Below are positions 8,489-16,770 of a stretch of DNA of 64,000 bases, one piece after another (within the stretch, counting starts at the first letter, position 1; each line of letters opens with the position of its first letter). The stretch lies in the NCBI RefSeq assembly GCF_020733635.1, contig NZ_JAJFZL010000001.1, positions 2,294,001 through 2,358,000 of the forward strand, read 5' to 3'. The notes beneath the pieces are model-generated. The model was not told the DNA's origin. It did not search any database and worked only from the letters and a program-made list of their open reading frames with translations. The stretch comes from Nocardia spumae. Its GTDB lineage: Bacteria > Actinomycetota > Actinomycetes > Mycobacteriales > Mycobacteriaceae. A program made the translations under genes and the position numbers.

Positions 8489-9976
8489 TCAGGCCGCGGT
8501 GGCGTCCGGTGGCCGGGGGCGGGATCGCGACCAGGGTTGTCGGCGTCCTTGTTCGTCGCGCAGATGGTCGTGGGTGAGTATCTCGGCGAGCAGTTCGTCG
8601 GCGTGGTGGCGGTGGTTGATCCGGGGTGTTCGGCTGGGGTCGATGTGGTCGGGGGCGATCCACGCGGTTCGGCCGGGGAAGGACGAAAACGTGCCTTCTG
8701 TAACGGTTTTCCAGCCCCCGGGTCCGTCGTGGATCAGGGCGTGGCAGGCGTCGCAGGCGAGGACGAGGTTGGTGATGTCGGTGGGGCCACCTTTGGCGTA
8801 GTCGCGGATATGGTGAGCTGCGCAGAGACTGGCGGGGGCGTCGCAGCCGGGGCGGGAGCAGCCGCGGAGGGCGGCGATCAAGGCCAGGCGTTGGGTTGGG
8901 GAGGCGAGCCGTTTCATGCGGCCGAGGTGCAGGGGGAGTCCGGCGTGGTCGAAGATCGCCAGGTAGGGGCGGGATGATTCGGCCAGTCGCAGCGCCTCGC
9001 GGATCGGCACGATGCCGCCGGTGGCTGTGGTCGCGACACCTGAATCCTTCTCCAGGTCTTCGAGTCTCATCGTGAGCACGGCGGTGACCGGCAGGCCGCG
9101 GTGGCGGCCCAGGTCTTCGGCGACCAGTCCGGAGCGCAGGACGGCGGTCAATGCGTCGTGGTTGCGTTGTGCGGTGCTGCGCTGGTCGGCGTGCGCGGCC
9201 GCGGCCACCATTGCCGGGTCTGCCGAGTCGATATGCACGCCGGGACTGTCCGGGTCCTCCGGATTGCAGACGCCGGGGCGCGCGTACTTGGCCAGCAGTG
9301 GGTCCAGCAGGGCGCGTAGCACGGGATCGATGTCGCCACGCAGGGGTGACATGCCGTCCGGGCGTTGCCGTCCCACCACGATGCCTCGCATTCGGGCCCG
9401 ATCCCGGTCGGTGGTGAGTCGGCCGTCGGGGTCCAGGTGGGCGAGGATTCGGTCACCGACCTTGCCGATATCGTCCGGTGAGCCCGACCGCGCGAACTGT
9501 GCCAACAGTTGCTCGGCTGCTTCGCGATCCGATTCCGCGACACCGCGCGGAATCCGGTTCATCACATGCGCGATTCCCCGGACATGGTCGGCCGACACCT
9601 CACCTTCTGCCAAAGCGCCTGCCGTGCAGGGCAATTGCGGGGCACGCGGTTCGCCGTCGAGATCGTGGAACGTCCCCACCCATCGTGCCGCGTGCACGCG
9701 GCTGCCCGCATCCGCGCTCGACACGTTCAGCGTCTCCATCAGAAAGCGCTTCACCGTCTTCGCGCCGGATCGCGCGGGCAGGGACCGTTCCTCGGCCTCG
9801 ATCAGCAACCGATGTTGCATTGCTGTCAGCCGGCGCGCGCACATCTCCACACCCCGCATCGCCGCCACCAGTTCCGCGTCCGACAGTGGTATCAGCGAAC
9901 GTTCGAACAGTTCGGAGACGGCGGCGAGCAGTGGTCTCGCGACCTGTTCCGCGACCTCCCCATCGCTCGAATGCAT
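8489..9976 (-). CDS. DUF222 / HNH endonuclease domain protein (13E12 repeat family)
   Basis: A 495-residue protein with an N-terminal DUF222-type helical region and a C-terminal HNH motif. The HNH part comprises CSRPGCDAP, AAHHIRDYAKGG, NLVLACDACH and LIHDGP (about residues 375-425), including the paired Cys residues of the zinc knuckle. Such proteins are multicopy in mycobacteria and nocardiae and are suspected selfish or mobile nucleases. The last 40 residues are Arg/Pro-rich. No flanking repeats or transposase are seen. It is transcribed toward the HAD remnant. Confidence 0.88.
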   Translation of the reverse strand: MHSSDGEVAEQVARPLLAAVSELFERSLIPLSDAELVAAMRGVEMCARRLTAMQHRLLIEAEERSLPARSGAKTVKRFLMETLNVSSADAGSRVHAARWVGTFHDLDGEPRAPQLPCTAGALAEGEVSADHVRGIAHVMNRIPRGVAESDREAAEQLLAQFARSGSPDDIGKVGDRILAHLDPDGRLTTDRDRARMRGIVVGRQRPDGMSPLRGDIDPVLRALLDPLLAKYARPGVCNPEDPDSPGVHIDSADPAMVAAAAHADQRSTAQRNHDALTAVLRSGLVAEDLGRHRGLPVTAVLTMRLEDLEKDSGVATTATGGIVPIREALRLAESSRPYLAIFDHAGLPLHLGRMKRLASPTQRLALIAALRGCSRPGCDAPASLCAAHHIRDYAKGGPTDITNLVLACDACHALIHDGPGGWKTVTEGTFSSFPGRTAWIAPDHIDPSRTPRINHRHHADELLAEILTHDHLRDEQGRRQPWSRSRPRPPDATAA

Positions 9977-10163
9977 GTTCGAATTCTATCAGGCGCGGGG
10001 TGGGTGACGCACCCTTTCGTGCCGGGTGCTGTTTGGAAAGTGTGATCGAAAATGTCTGTGTGACAGTAACTTTCAGCGAGCGATGCCACCGCCTCCGGCG
10101 GATCGGCCGGCGGTCGCGAAGACCGGCGGAACCGCTGCGATCGGGCGGGACCGTCTGCTGTCG

Positions 10164-11126
10164 TCAGCCCGGTGCTTGTGTGCGTACAGCCGGGAACCGG
10201 CAGCCGAGCAATTCTTCCGAGATTTCCCAGATTCGGCGGGCGTCCTCGGCACTGCGCAAGCGCGAATACAGCTTCTGTCCGGCCGGTGGGCCGGATAGAT
10301 GGCGGAAGCCGTTGGGGCCGTAGAGGTGGCCACCTTCGGCGTCGGGTGATGTCGCGGCATACAGGGCGGGCAGCAGTGCCGATTCGACCTTTCCGAACAG
10401 GATCCCGCGCGCCGACAGCGCGCGGATGAGCCGCACCAGGGCGGTGTCACGTTCCCTGCCGACTTCGGGACGTGCGGCAAGAAGGTTGGTCGGCGTCACC
10501 CCGGGATGGGAGAGATTGCTCGTGATACCCCAGCCGCCGTCGCGGCTGCGCCGATCGAGCTCGAGGCCGAACAGTCCGACAGCGATCTTCGACTGGCTGT
10601 AGGCGCGGTTGCCGTTGTATTTCCGTTCCCACTGGAGATCGTCCCAATTGATGGAGTGCTGGTCGGCGGCGATGCTGATCTGCGAGGTGACCCGGGCTCC
10701 ACCCGCCCGCAGCAGCGGAAGCAGCCGGGCTACCAGGGCGAAATGTCCGAGGTGATTCGTGCCGAACTGCAGCTCGAAACCGTCCGCTGTCACCTGCCGC
10801 CGCGGCGGCGTCATCACTCCGGCGTTGTTCACGAGGATGTGAATCGGCCGCCCCTCGTCCATGAGCTGGTCGGCGACGCCGGCGACGGACGCCGGCGAGG
10901 ACAGATCCAGATCGCGGAGCGAGACTTCGGCATCGGGGCAGTGCCGGCGGATCTGTGTGATCGCGGCCTGGCCCTTGGCCGGGTTTCGGACCGGCATGAC
11001 CACCTCGGCGCCCGCTGCGGCCAGCCGAGTCGCGAGCCCCAGCCCGACGCCGTCGCTCGCTCCGGTGACCACCGCGAGCTTGCCGGTGAGGGCGGGGACC
11101 GGGATGTCCGGTGCGGTGCGTGCCAT
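10164..11126 (-). CDS. Short-chain dehydrogenase/reductase (SDR)
   Basis: A 320-residue SDR. It has the NAD(P)-binding [12 protein letters not shown] near residue 19, NNAGV near 98, and the catalytic YSQSK (Tyr-x3-Lys) preceded by a Ser in the ISIAA strand. Length and the EWERKYN-type insertion (here [11 protein letters not shown]) match the retinol-dehydrogenase/WW-oxidoreductase-like SDR group in actinobacteria. The substrate is not predictable. It is divergent from a TetR regulator, with two perfect palindromes between them, so the TetR protein very likely represses this gene. Confidence 0.88.
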   Translation of the reverse strand: MARTAPDIPVPALTGKLAVVTGASDGVGLGLATRLAAAGAEVVMPVRNPAKGQAAITQIRRHCPDAEVSLRDLDLSSPASVAGVADQLMDEGRPIHILVNNAGVMTPPRRQVTADGFELQFGTNHLGHFALVARLLPLLRAGGARVTSQISIAADQHSINWDDLQWERKYNGNRAYSQSKIAVGLFGLELDRRSRDGGWGITSNLSHPGVTPTNLLAARPEVGRERDTALVRLIRALSARGILFGKVESALLPALYAATSPDAEGGHLYGPNGFRHLSGPPAGQKLYSRLRSAEDARRIWEISEELLGCRFPAVRTQAPG

Positions 11127-11155
11127 GGCGAGCGACCCCTAGCGGAGGGATGGTC

Positions 11156-11193
11156 TGACACCTGTCAGATTAGGCGTATTCTGACAGGTGTCA
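11156..11193. promoter_or_regulatory. Double TetR operator between SDR and tetR genes
   Basis: TGACACCTGTCAGA at 11156-11169 and its exact reverse complement TCTGACAGGTGTCA at 11180-11193 form a perfect 14-bp inverted repeat with a 10-nt spacer. Each arm is itself a small palindrome, TGACA-N2-TGTCA. The element lies 30 nt upstream of the SDR start and 45 nt upstream of the TetR start, the expected place for shared repression. Confidence 0.8.
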
Positions 11194-11237
11194 AGAGCCC
11201 GGGTGCGGACCGGGCGAAGCATGGGGAGAAGGAACGC

Positions 11238-11888
11238 ATGGTGGTAACGAAGGCGATGCGGACACCGGGTCGTCCCGGGACGGGCGGGCGTCCGGTGCCT
11301 GCCCAGGGAGAGATCCTCCGTCGCGGGGTGGAGGCGTTCGCGGAACTGGGCTACGACCGGACCTCGGTGCGGGAGCTCGCGAGACGGCTCGGGGTCAGCC
11401 ACAACTTCATCACCGACCGTTACGGGTCCAAGGCCAATTTCTGGCGGGCCGTAGTGGATTCGGCTCTGGACAGCGATCAGCGGGAACGTGAACAGTTACT
11501 CGCGGCCGAGATGGACGATGCCGAGCGGGTTCGGGCTGTGATCACCCACTTCTATCGAGCCGCGGTCGAAACGCCCCTGCTGGGCCGGGTACTCGCCGAT
11601 GAGTTCGCCCGCGAGTCCGAGCGTCTGGACTACCTCTACGACAACTACGTCGCCCCGACGCTGAACCCGATGATCCCGGCCGTCGAACGACTCATGGCGG
11701 CGCGCCGGATGCCCACTGTGCCGATGGATGTGCTGTTCTTCGCCGTGATCAGCCCGGTCGCCGGCCTGGTGCAATTGCCGCTGGCGCATCGGCTGGGGCG
11801 GGCCGCGCCGGACACCCCGGAAAGTCGGGAACGCACCGCGCGCGAGCTCGCCGATCTGATCACGCGGGGGCTGCTCGGTCCGCATTGA
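11238..11888 (+). CDS. TetR/AcrR-family transcriptional regulator
   Basis: A 216-residue TetR protein. After a Pro/Gly-rich lead, residues about 25-70 form the helix-turn-helix (ILRRGVEAFAELGYDRTSV followed by RELARRLGVSHNFITDRYGS). The C-terminal ligand domain is all helical. The open frame extends far upstream, but the ATG at 11238 is chosen because GAGAAGGA precedes it. It probably binds the twin palindromes at 11156-11193 and controls the SDR gene and itself. Confidence 0.88.
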   Translation: MVVTKAMRTPGRPGTGGRPVPAQGEILRRGVEAFAELGYDRTSVRELARRLGVSHNFITDRYGSKANFWRAVVDSALDSDQREREQLLAAEMDDAERVRAVITHFYRAAVETPLLGRVLADEFARESERLDYLYDNYVAPTLNPMIPAVERLMAARRMPTVPMDVLFFAVISPVAGLVQLPLAHRLGRAAPDTPESRERTARELADLITRGLLGPH

Positions 11889-11907
11889 GACCGAAATATC
11901 GTGCGCC

Positions 11908-12279
11908 TCAGCGCTTGTCGTGGACGGTCACCGCGTATCCGTCCGGATCGCCGAAGGTGAACATCCGCCCGAAGGGGGAGTCGGCCGGGCCCGCGAGGAT
12001 CGGTACTCCGGCCGTGGCCAGCTCGTCGTGCAGCGCCTGGGCGTCATCGGCGTGCAGCCAGAGTGCGACACCGACTCCCGGTCGGGGCGAGGCGCTGTTC
12101 AGGTCGACGCCCGGCAGCGGCTCTCGCACCGCGAACGGGATAGGCGTGGTGTCGAAGACGACGGCTCCGGGTGGGCTGCTCGGAGCGGGCCGCAGGCCCA
12201 GGTGGGTTCGATAGAAATCGGCGGCGCGGTCGAGATCGTGTACCTGGAGTGCGATGAAGTCGGGTCCGGTGACGGTCAT
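11908..12279 (-). CDS. VOC-superfamily (glyoxalase/bleomycin-resistance-like) protein
   Basis: A 123-residue single-domain VOC protein. It begins TGPDFIALQVHDLDRAADFY, the usual first beta-alpha-beta unit, and ends FTFGDPDGYAVTVHDK, where the metal or substrate Glu of many members is replaced. Proteins of this size act as small-molecule binding or resistance proteins, or as glyoxalase-type enzymes; the sequence alone does not decide. It is divergent from a MarR regulator, with two operator-like palindromes between the two, so it is probably the regulated target. Confidence 0.83.
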   Translation of the reverse strand: MTVTGPDFIALQVHDLDRAADFYRTHLGLRPAPSSPPGAVVFDTTPIPFAVREPLPGVDLNSASPRPGVGVALWLHADDAQALHDELATAGVPILAGPADSPFGRMFTFGDPDGYAVTVHDKR

Positions 12280-12294
12280 GGACGATGTCCTCTC

Positions 12295-12341
12295 TATGTC
12301 AACACATTGACATAGAGACTGTATGTCAAGATATTGACATG
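12295..12341. promoter_or_regulatory. Tandem MarR operators between VOC and marR genes
   Basis: Two copies of TATGTCAA-N4-TTGACAT(A/G) lie at 12295-12314 (perfect 8-bp arms) and 12322-12341 (7 of 8 matching). They are 27 bp apart centre to centre. The second copy contains the ATG of the MarR gene (12339-12341). This is a strong candidate for autorepression that covers the marR start. Confidence 0.78.
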
Positions 12342-12791
12342 GGTCAAGACGGTGGCGTCGGAGATGTCGATCTGTCGGTGGGGTATGTGCTCAAACAGGC
12401 GGCGACCGCGTTGCGGGTCCGGATGGACGCGGTACTGCGGCCGCTGGAATTGACCGTGCCGCAGTACGCCTGCCTGGAATTGCTCGGGCAGCGGGAGGGG
12501 CTGTCGAGTGCCGAACTCGCCCGGGGCGTGTTCGTCAGCCGCCAGGCCATGAATCAGGTGTTGCGCGGACTGCAGGAGCGCGGCCTATTGGCCCGTCCGG
12601 CCGTGACCGAACACGGTCGAGCGCTGCCCAGTCGGCTGACTCCCGACGGGGAGCGAGTACTGCGCACCGCCAGCCGTGCCGTCGCCGACGTGGAGCGGCA
12701 GATGCTGAGCGCTTTCGATCCGGCTCGGCGACAAGGGCTCCGCGACGACCTGGCCGCCTGTGTCGAGGCGCTCTCGCCGCGGTCGCCGTGA
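12339..12791 (+). CDS. MarR-family transcriptional regulator
   Basis: A 150-residue winged-helix regulator. The DNA-binding region reads LTVPQYACLELLGQREGLSS, then AELARGVFVSRQAMNQVLRG and LQERGLLARP, with the wing ending LTPDGERVL. The frame is open to an ATG at 12285, but the ATG at 12339 matches family N-termini better (a short lead before VGYVLKQAA). That start has no Shine-Dalgarno and lies inside the second operator, suggesting a leaderless or very short-leader transcript. It probably represses itself and the divergent VOC gene. Confidence 0.85.
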   Translation: MGQDGGVGDVDLSVGYVLKQAATALRVRMDAVLRPLELTVPQYACLELLGQREGLSSAELARGVFVSRQAMNQVLRGLQERGLLARPAVTEHGRALPSRLTPDGERVLRTASRAVADVERQMLSAFDPARRQGLRDDLAACVEALSPRSP

Positions 12792-12799
12792 CGAGCTGA

Positions 12800-13516
12800 T
12801 CACCATGCTTCTCGACCGCCGCGCGCGGAGGCGTCGATCGCAGCGGCCCGTGATGACGAGGGGTATCGACGCGGCGGCTCTTTCGGGCGAGCGGGCCCGC
12901 GCAGCAACGCGATTCCGACCGCCAGGAGCCAGATGATGGTGAACCCGGAAACCGTTGCGGTACTACCCCATCCATTTGCCGCGTAGAAGTTCGCGGGTGT
13001 GTTCCCGAAGAACATCGACGGTGCGAACGCCACATTCACCACGGCCAGTCCCGCCGCGGCGCGGCCTGCCCACACCGGAAGGACCCGGGTTCGCAGGATC
13101 GTGACGGCGGCGGTGGTCATGAACAGGGCGGTCAGCAGTCTGCTGATGGCGCCGTAGAGAACGTAGGTGCCCGAGACGGTGATGGTGGGATCGATCGGGT
13201 CGGGGGCCTGGATGGTGGCGCCGATTTCGAGGCCCATGGATACGAGGGCGACGGTCGCCCACAGCAATCCGGCGGTGGAGGCCAGTGAGCCCAGCCATTC
13301 ATAGCCGCGGTCGGCGTCTTTGACCAGGTGGCCGTACGCGGACATGAACACCACCAGAGCGATGAGGCCGACCAGGCCGATGAGGCCACGGGTCAGGATG
13401 TTCCAGTCCGGGGGCGGGCCGTCGTAGACGAAGTACAGGGGCAGTTCGATCAGCATGAGGACGGCGCCGACGACCGCGGCGGTGCCGGCGGTACGGCGGA
13501 GGGTTTCGGTGGTCAC
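12800..13516 (-). CDS. Integral membrane protein, DUF4386-like
   Basis: A 238-residue protein with about six hydrophobic segments: near 10-30, 42-62, 75-97, 120-142, 150-170 and 185-208. The cytoplasmic C-terminal tail is Arg/Ser-rich. The GTG start has GGAAGGA 7 nt upstream. Its layout resembles the DUF4386 group of small membrane proteins, for which no function is established. It is divergent from a TetR gene with an operator-like palindrome in between, so it may be that regulator's target. Confidence 0.72.
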   Translation of the reverse strand: MTTETLRRTAGTAAVVGAVLMLIELPLYFVYDGPPPDWNILTRGLIGLVGLIALVVFMSAYGHLVKDADRGYEWLGSLASTAGLLWATVALVSMGLEIGATIQAPDPIDPTITVSGTYVLYGAISRLLTALFMTTAAVTILRTRVLPVWAGRAAAGLAVVNVAFAPSMFFGNTPANFYAANGWGSTATVSGFTIIWLLAVGIALLRGPARPKEPPRRYPSSSRAAAIDASARGGREAW

Positions 13517-13545
13517 GGGTGGTCCTTCCGAGCGCGGAACCGAGT

Positions 13546-13564
13546 TAGTATATGACTTATACTA
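13546..13564. promoter_or_regulatory. TetR-type operator
   Basis: TAGTATA-N5-TATACTA is a perfect inverted repeat, markedly A/T-rich compared with its surroundings. It lies 30 nt upstream of the membrane protein start and 56 nt upstream of the TetR start. Its size and symmetry fit a TetR dimer site overlapping both promoters. Confidence 0.65.
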
Positions 13565-13619
13565 TATCGATCATACTAAGCTGTGGAAGGCGGAGTTGTC
13601 GACGACAGGATGTGCATCG

Positions 13620-14369
13620 ATGAGTGACCGGGAGGTTCCCGATCGGCTGGCCCGGCTGTGGCGGGTGCCGGTGGACAACCGACTCGGCCGTCCGGCCGCA
13701 CTCGATGTCGACGCGGTGGTGGCGATGGCCGTCGAACTCGCCGACCGAGACGGGCTTGCCGGAGCCACTCTCCCGAAAATCGCTGCTGCGCTGAGGGTTA
13801 CGCCGATGTCGCTGTATCGGCACATCGGGTCGAAGGATGAACTGCTGATCCTGATGGCCGATGCGGGCTTGGGCGCACCGCCCGAATTTCCGGCCGCGCC
13901 GTGGCGTTCGGCGTTACGGTCCTGGGCGATGGCGCAACGGGCCGTTCACCGCGTGCGGCCGTGGCTGACCCAGCTGCCGATCACCGGACCGCCGAGTGGC
14001 CCCCACAATGTGGCGTGGATGGACGCGGGGCTGCGCGCGATGCGGGCGACCGCGCTGGATTGGCCACAGAAGGTGGGCGTCATCATGGTGGTCAGCGGAT
14101 ACGTGCGGGAAGCGTTCGTCACGGGCCGGCAACTCGAACAGGCAAGAGTCGCAGCGGATCTCGATGCCGCCACCGCGCTGCACGACTACAGCCGCACGCT
14201 GCGCACGCTGGTGGATCCGGAACGGTTGCCGGATATGGCCGCGCTGCTGGCATCGGGACTGTTCGACGACATCGAGCCGGCCGCCGACGCCGATCCCGAT
14301 GCGGACTTCGCCTTCGGCTTGGACCTCGTACTCGACGGCGTCGCCGCAGCGGTGTCGGCGTCAGGCTAG
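13620..14369 (+). CDS. TetR-family regulator with TetR_C-type domain
   Basis: A 249-residue regulator. The helix-turn-helix is at about 35-75 (AVELADRDGLAGATLPKIAA, then LRVTPMSLYRHIGSKDELL), with the MSLYRH signature of the classical TetR/TetR_C group. The C-terminal domain includes LPITGPPSGPHNVAWMDAGL, as in that group. The frame is open upstream, but the ATG at 13620 is the first credible start. It probably controls the divergent membrane protein through the palindrome at 13546-13564. Its stop overlaps, tail to tail, the stop of the oxidoreductase gene. Confidence 0.85.
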   Translation: MSDREVPDRLARLWRVPVDNRLGRPAALDVDAVVAMAVELADRDGLAGATLPKIAAALRVTPMSLYRHIGSKDELLILMADAGLGAPPEFPAAPWRSALRSWAMAQRAVHRVRPWLTQLPITGPPSGPHNVAWMDAGLRAMRATALDWPQKVGVIMVVSGYVREAFVTGRQLEQARVAADLDAATALHDYSRTLRTLVDPERLPDMAALLASGLFDDIEPAADADPDADFAFGLDLVLDGVAAAVSASG

Positions 14370-15274
14370 GAGGGCTCGACCACCAGGACGAGTTTGCCCC
14401 GGAGTCCACCGGCCTCACCGACGCGATGTGCCTGTGCGATCTCGGAGAGCGGAAAGGTCCGCGCGACCGGAAGTGAGAACCGGCCGGATTCGATCAACGC
14501 GCCGACCTCGCCGAGCGCGTGCAGCGCGCGGCCGGTGTCACCGCGACTGAATCGGACCCGATAGTGCTGCGCGCCGGCGAAATCGGCAACCGTGAGGACC
14601 TGATCCGGCCCACCCGCCAGCTCGATGAGCGCGGGAAGCGCCCCGCTTCCGGCGACGTCGAGCGCCAGGTCGACCCCCGCGGGCGCGAGCGCGCGTACCC
14701 GATCGGCCATGCCCACCCCGTAGGCGACGGGTTCGGCCCCCAGCGAGCGCAGGTAGTCGTGATTCGCCGGACTCGCCGTGCCGATCACCCGCGCGCCGCG
14801 CACCACCGCGAGCTGCGCGGCGGCGCTACCGACAGCGCCCGAGGCGCCGTTGATCAGCACCGTGTTACCGCCGGCGACGCCGAGTTGATCGAGTGCGCGG
14901 GTGGCCGTTTCGACGGCCGCCGGTAGTGCGGCGGCGCCGGGGAAGTCGAGGGACGGTGGGATCGGCGCGAAGTGGGACAGCACCGCCAGTTCCGCCTGGG
15001 CCGCCGGCTGGTCGCCGACACCGAATACGCGATCACCGACGGCCACATCCGTGACCCCAGCGCCGAGTTCGTCCACGACGCCCGCGGCCTCGTGGCCCAG
15101 CGTCTGCGGAAGTTGCTCGTCCATCTTCCCCTGCCGCTTCTTCCAATCGCTGGCGTTGATGCCGGCGGCCCGCACCGCGATCCGGATCTCGCCCGGACCG
15201 GGATGCGGATCCGGAAGGTCCACGATCTCGAGGACTTCCGGGCCGCCGAACCGGCTGAAACGGACCGCCTTCAT
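14366..15274 (-). CDS. NADP-dependent quinone oxidoreductase/zinc-less alcohol dehydrogenase-like protein
   Basis: A 302-residue medium-chain dehydrogenase of the quinone oxidoreductase group. It begins MKAVRFSRFGGPEVLEI, then has AAGINASDWKKR and LGHEAAGVV, and the nucleotide-binding loop INGASGAVGSAAAQLA. The structural zinc Cys cluster is absent, as expected for this branch. The frame is open much further upstream. The ATG at 15274 is chosen because GGAG lies about 6 nt before it and the protein then starts with the family's MKA motif. It probably reduces quinones or enones with NADPH. Confidence 0.86.
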   Translation of the reverse strand: MKAVRFSRFGGPEVLEIVDLPDPHPGPGEIRIAVRAAGINASDWKKRQGKMDEQLPQTLGHEAAGVVDELGAGVTDVAVGDRVFGVGDQPAAQAELAVLSHFAPIPPSLDFPGAAALPAAVETATRALDQLGVAGGNTVLINGASGAVGSAAAQLAVVRGARVIGTASPANHDYLRSLGAEPVAYGVGMADRVRALAPAGVDLALDVAGSGALPALIELAGGPDQVLTVADFAGAQHYRVRFSRGDTGRALHALGEVGALIESGRFSLPVARTFPLSEIAQAHRVGEAGGLRGKLVLVVEPS

Positions 15275-15427
15275 CATTCGCTCCGATCTCACGGTGTGGC
15301 TGCGCTCTCCGCAGTCTGCCAGCACTGTCCGAGCGCAGTGGCGCCTGCACGCCGTTGGCGTGCCGGAGTTGTTCGGTGCCGGCTGGGGATCGGACAGTGC
15401 GTCGACGCGTCGGAGACGAACACCCTG

Positions 15428-15473
15428 TGACAACGAACGGCCCGGCACCCATGGGGGTGCCGGGCCGTTGTCA
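15428..15473 (-). terminator. Strong hairpin after the small secreted protein gene
   Basis: AACGGCCCGGCACCC (15436-15450) and its exact complement (15455-15469) form a 15-bp stem with a 4-nt loop. An outer TGACAACG/CGTTGTCA pair (15428-15435 and 15466-15473) overlaps it and competes with it. It lies just downstream of the minus-strand gene ending at 15483. There is no strong U tract, but position and stability suggest a terminator. Confidence 0.6.
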
Positions 15474-15482
15474 CGGGTCGAT

Positions 15483-15815
15483 TCAGCTGCTGCCGAACAG
15501 GCCCGGAGGCAGGTACTGGCGGAATCCGTTCCAGCCGTGACCGTGCCGGTCGAACGGGTTCCAGTCGTCGTGGCGATCCCAGCCACGGTCCCAGCCACGG
15601 TCCCAGTCGTGGTGGCGACCGCGGTCGTGGCGGCCGTCCCACGGGCCGTTGCCGTGCCCGTGTCCCGGGTGCGAGACCTCGGTGGCGACCTGGTCGCTCA
15701 CGGTGTCGGCCTGCGCCGGAACGGCAAGTGCGGCAAGCGGAGCGGCGATGATGGCGCCGGCCACGGCGATACGCGCCGCGGTGCGTTTGGTGCGATGTTC
15801 GGTTCTGGCAGTCAC
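15483..15815 (-). CDS. Small secreted His/Asp/Trp-rich protein
   Basis: A 110-residue exported protein. It has an Arg/Lys-rich start, a hydrophobic core AVAGAIIAAPLAALAV and a likely signal-peptidase site after PAQA. The mature part is dominated by His, Asp, Gly and Trp, including the repeated DRGW unit encoded by a 12-bp direct repeat (15578-15589, 15590-15601). It ends in PPGLFGSS. GTG at 15815 is the preferred start, with GGAAGGA about 7 nt upstream. The His/Asp-rich composition could bind metal ions, but this is speculation. It shares its C-terminal tail with the next gene upstream. Confidence 0.7.
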   Translation of the reverse strand: MTARTEHRTKRTAARIAVAGAIIAAPLAALAVPAQADTVSDQVATEVSHPGHGHGNGPWDGRHDRGRHHDWDRGWDRGWDRHDDWNPFDRHGHGWNGFRQYLPPGLFGSS

Positions 15816-15950
15816 GCTCAATCCTTCCAAATCGATTACACCCTACGCAGTCTCTCGCAAATCGGACAATGCGTCACGGGTGGTGGCTCGAGGTTCAGGG
15901 GTGAATCAGCCTCGGGGACGACACGATGCTCAGGGTTGCCCCCGAGTCCC

Positions 15951-16229
15951 TCAGCTACTGCCGAACCAGCCCGGCGCATAGTAGGGATACCAGGAGTGGT
16001 ACGGCCGATACCACGGGCTCCAGCCGTACCACGGGGAGAGCGGAATCGGATCGAACGGCGTGATGCCCGGGTAGTACCAGCCGACCGCACTCGGCCCCGG
16101 TGCGGGCACCGGCGCTGTCTGCGCTGAACTCTGCCCGGCCGCGGTGATCATCCCGATGAGGATCAATGCCGCGAGAACAATTCTCGCCAGGGTGCGGCGT
16201 ACCCGGACGGATCCGGTAGTCGCGTACAC
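15951..16229 (-). CDS. Small secreted Pro/Trp/Tyr-rich protein
   Basis: A 92-residue exported protein. The GTG start has AAAGGGG 7 nt upstream. A Val/Arg-rich start leads into a hydrophobic core LARIVLAALILIGMITAAG, with probable cleavage near SSAQ or QTA. The mature part is rich in Pro, Trp and Tyr (PWYGWSPWYRPYHSWYPYY) and ends APGWFGSS. This closely matches the PPGLFGSS end of the neighbouring secreted protein. It has no recognised family; the two may be a diverged pair acting at the cell surface. Confidence 0.68.
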   Translation of the reverse strand: MYATTGSVRVRRTLARIVLAALILIGMITAAGQSSAQTAPVPAPGPSAVGWYYPGITPFDPIPLSPWYGWSPWYRPYHSWYPYYAPGWFGSS

Positions 16230-16320
16230 GACCAGCCCCTTTCAACTCGCTTGCTCCGCAACCTTCGCCGATTCCGGCGGCTACGTCACGGCCGCGATGC
16301 GCCCAGGGCTGAGAAGTTGT

Positions 16321-16737
16321 CTAGCTCACGTCGCGAGCGCCACCGTCGGGATTCGCCCGATCGATGTGCCAGCTGCGAATCCGGCGCGGATGGATGCGAA
16401 TGACAGTGTGTGCGAACCACTCCGGATTCACCGGCGGCACCTCGACATCGAGAATCTCACCGATGCCGCGAATTTCGACACCGCGCCCCCAGCCGGGCTT
16501 CACCTCGTCCGGATCGTTCGGCGTCATATCGTCGACCACCAGGCTCACATTCGGATTCGCCCGCACATTCCGATAGCGCTGAGCGGCCGGACTCGGACCG
16601 CCGATATCGATGGTTCCGTCCTCGTTGACGCGGAATCCCACCGGCACGAGCTGCGGCTTGCCGTCGGTGGTGACGGTGGCCAGCCGGCCCAGTGATTGAG
16701 AGGCCAGGTACGAGGTTTCCACTGCGGTGAAGGTCAT
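16321..16737 (-). CDS. PPOX-class F420-dependent oxidoreductase-like protein
   Basis: A 138-residue split-barrel flavin/F420-binding protein. It opens with TAVETSYLASQSLGRLATV, has GKPQLVPVGFRVNEDGTIDI and continues PNVSLVVDDM; the end has IRIHPRRIRSWHID. These features match the actinobacterial PPOX class F420-dependent family (pyridoxamine 5'-phosphate oxidase fold). The members use F420H2 or flavin in reductions of unknown or varied substrates. The F420-precursor gene cofC lies elsewhere in this window. Confidence 0.82.
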   Translation of the reverse strand: MTFTAVETSYLASQSLGRLATVTTDGKPQLVPVGFRVNEDGTIDIGGPSPAAQRYRNVRANPNVSLVVDDMTPNDPDEVKPGWGRGVEIRGIGEILDVEVPPVNPEWFAHTVIRIHPRRIRSWHIDRANPDGGARDVS

Positions 16738-16770
16738 GTGCGCAGCGTATGAGCTGAAGTCCGGTTGAGG

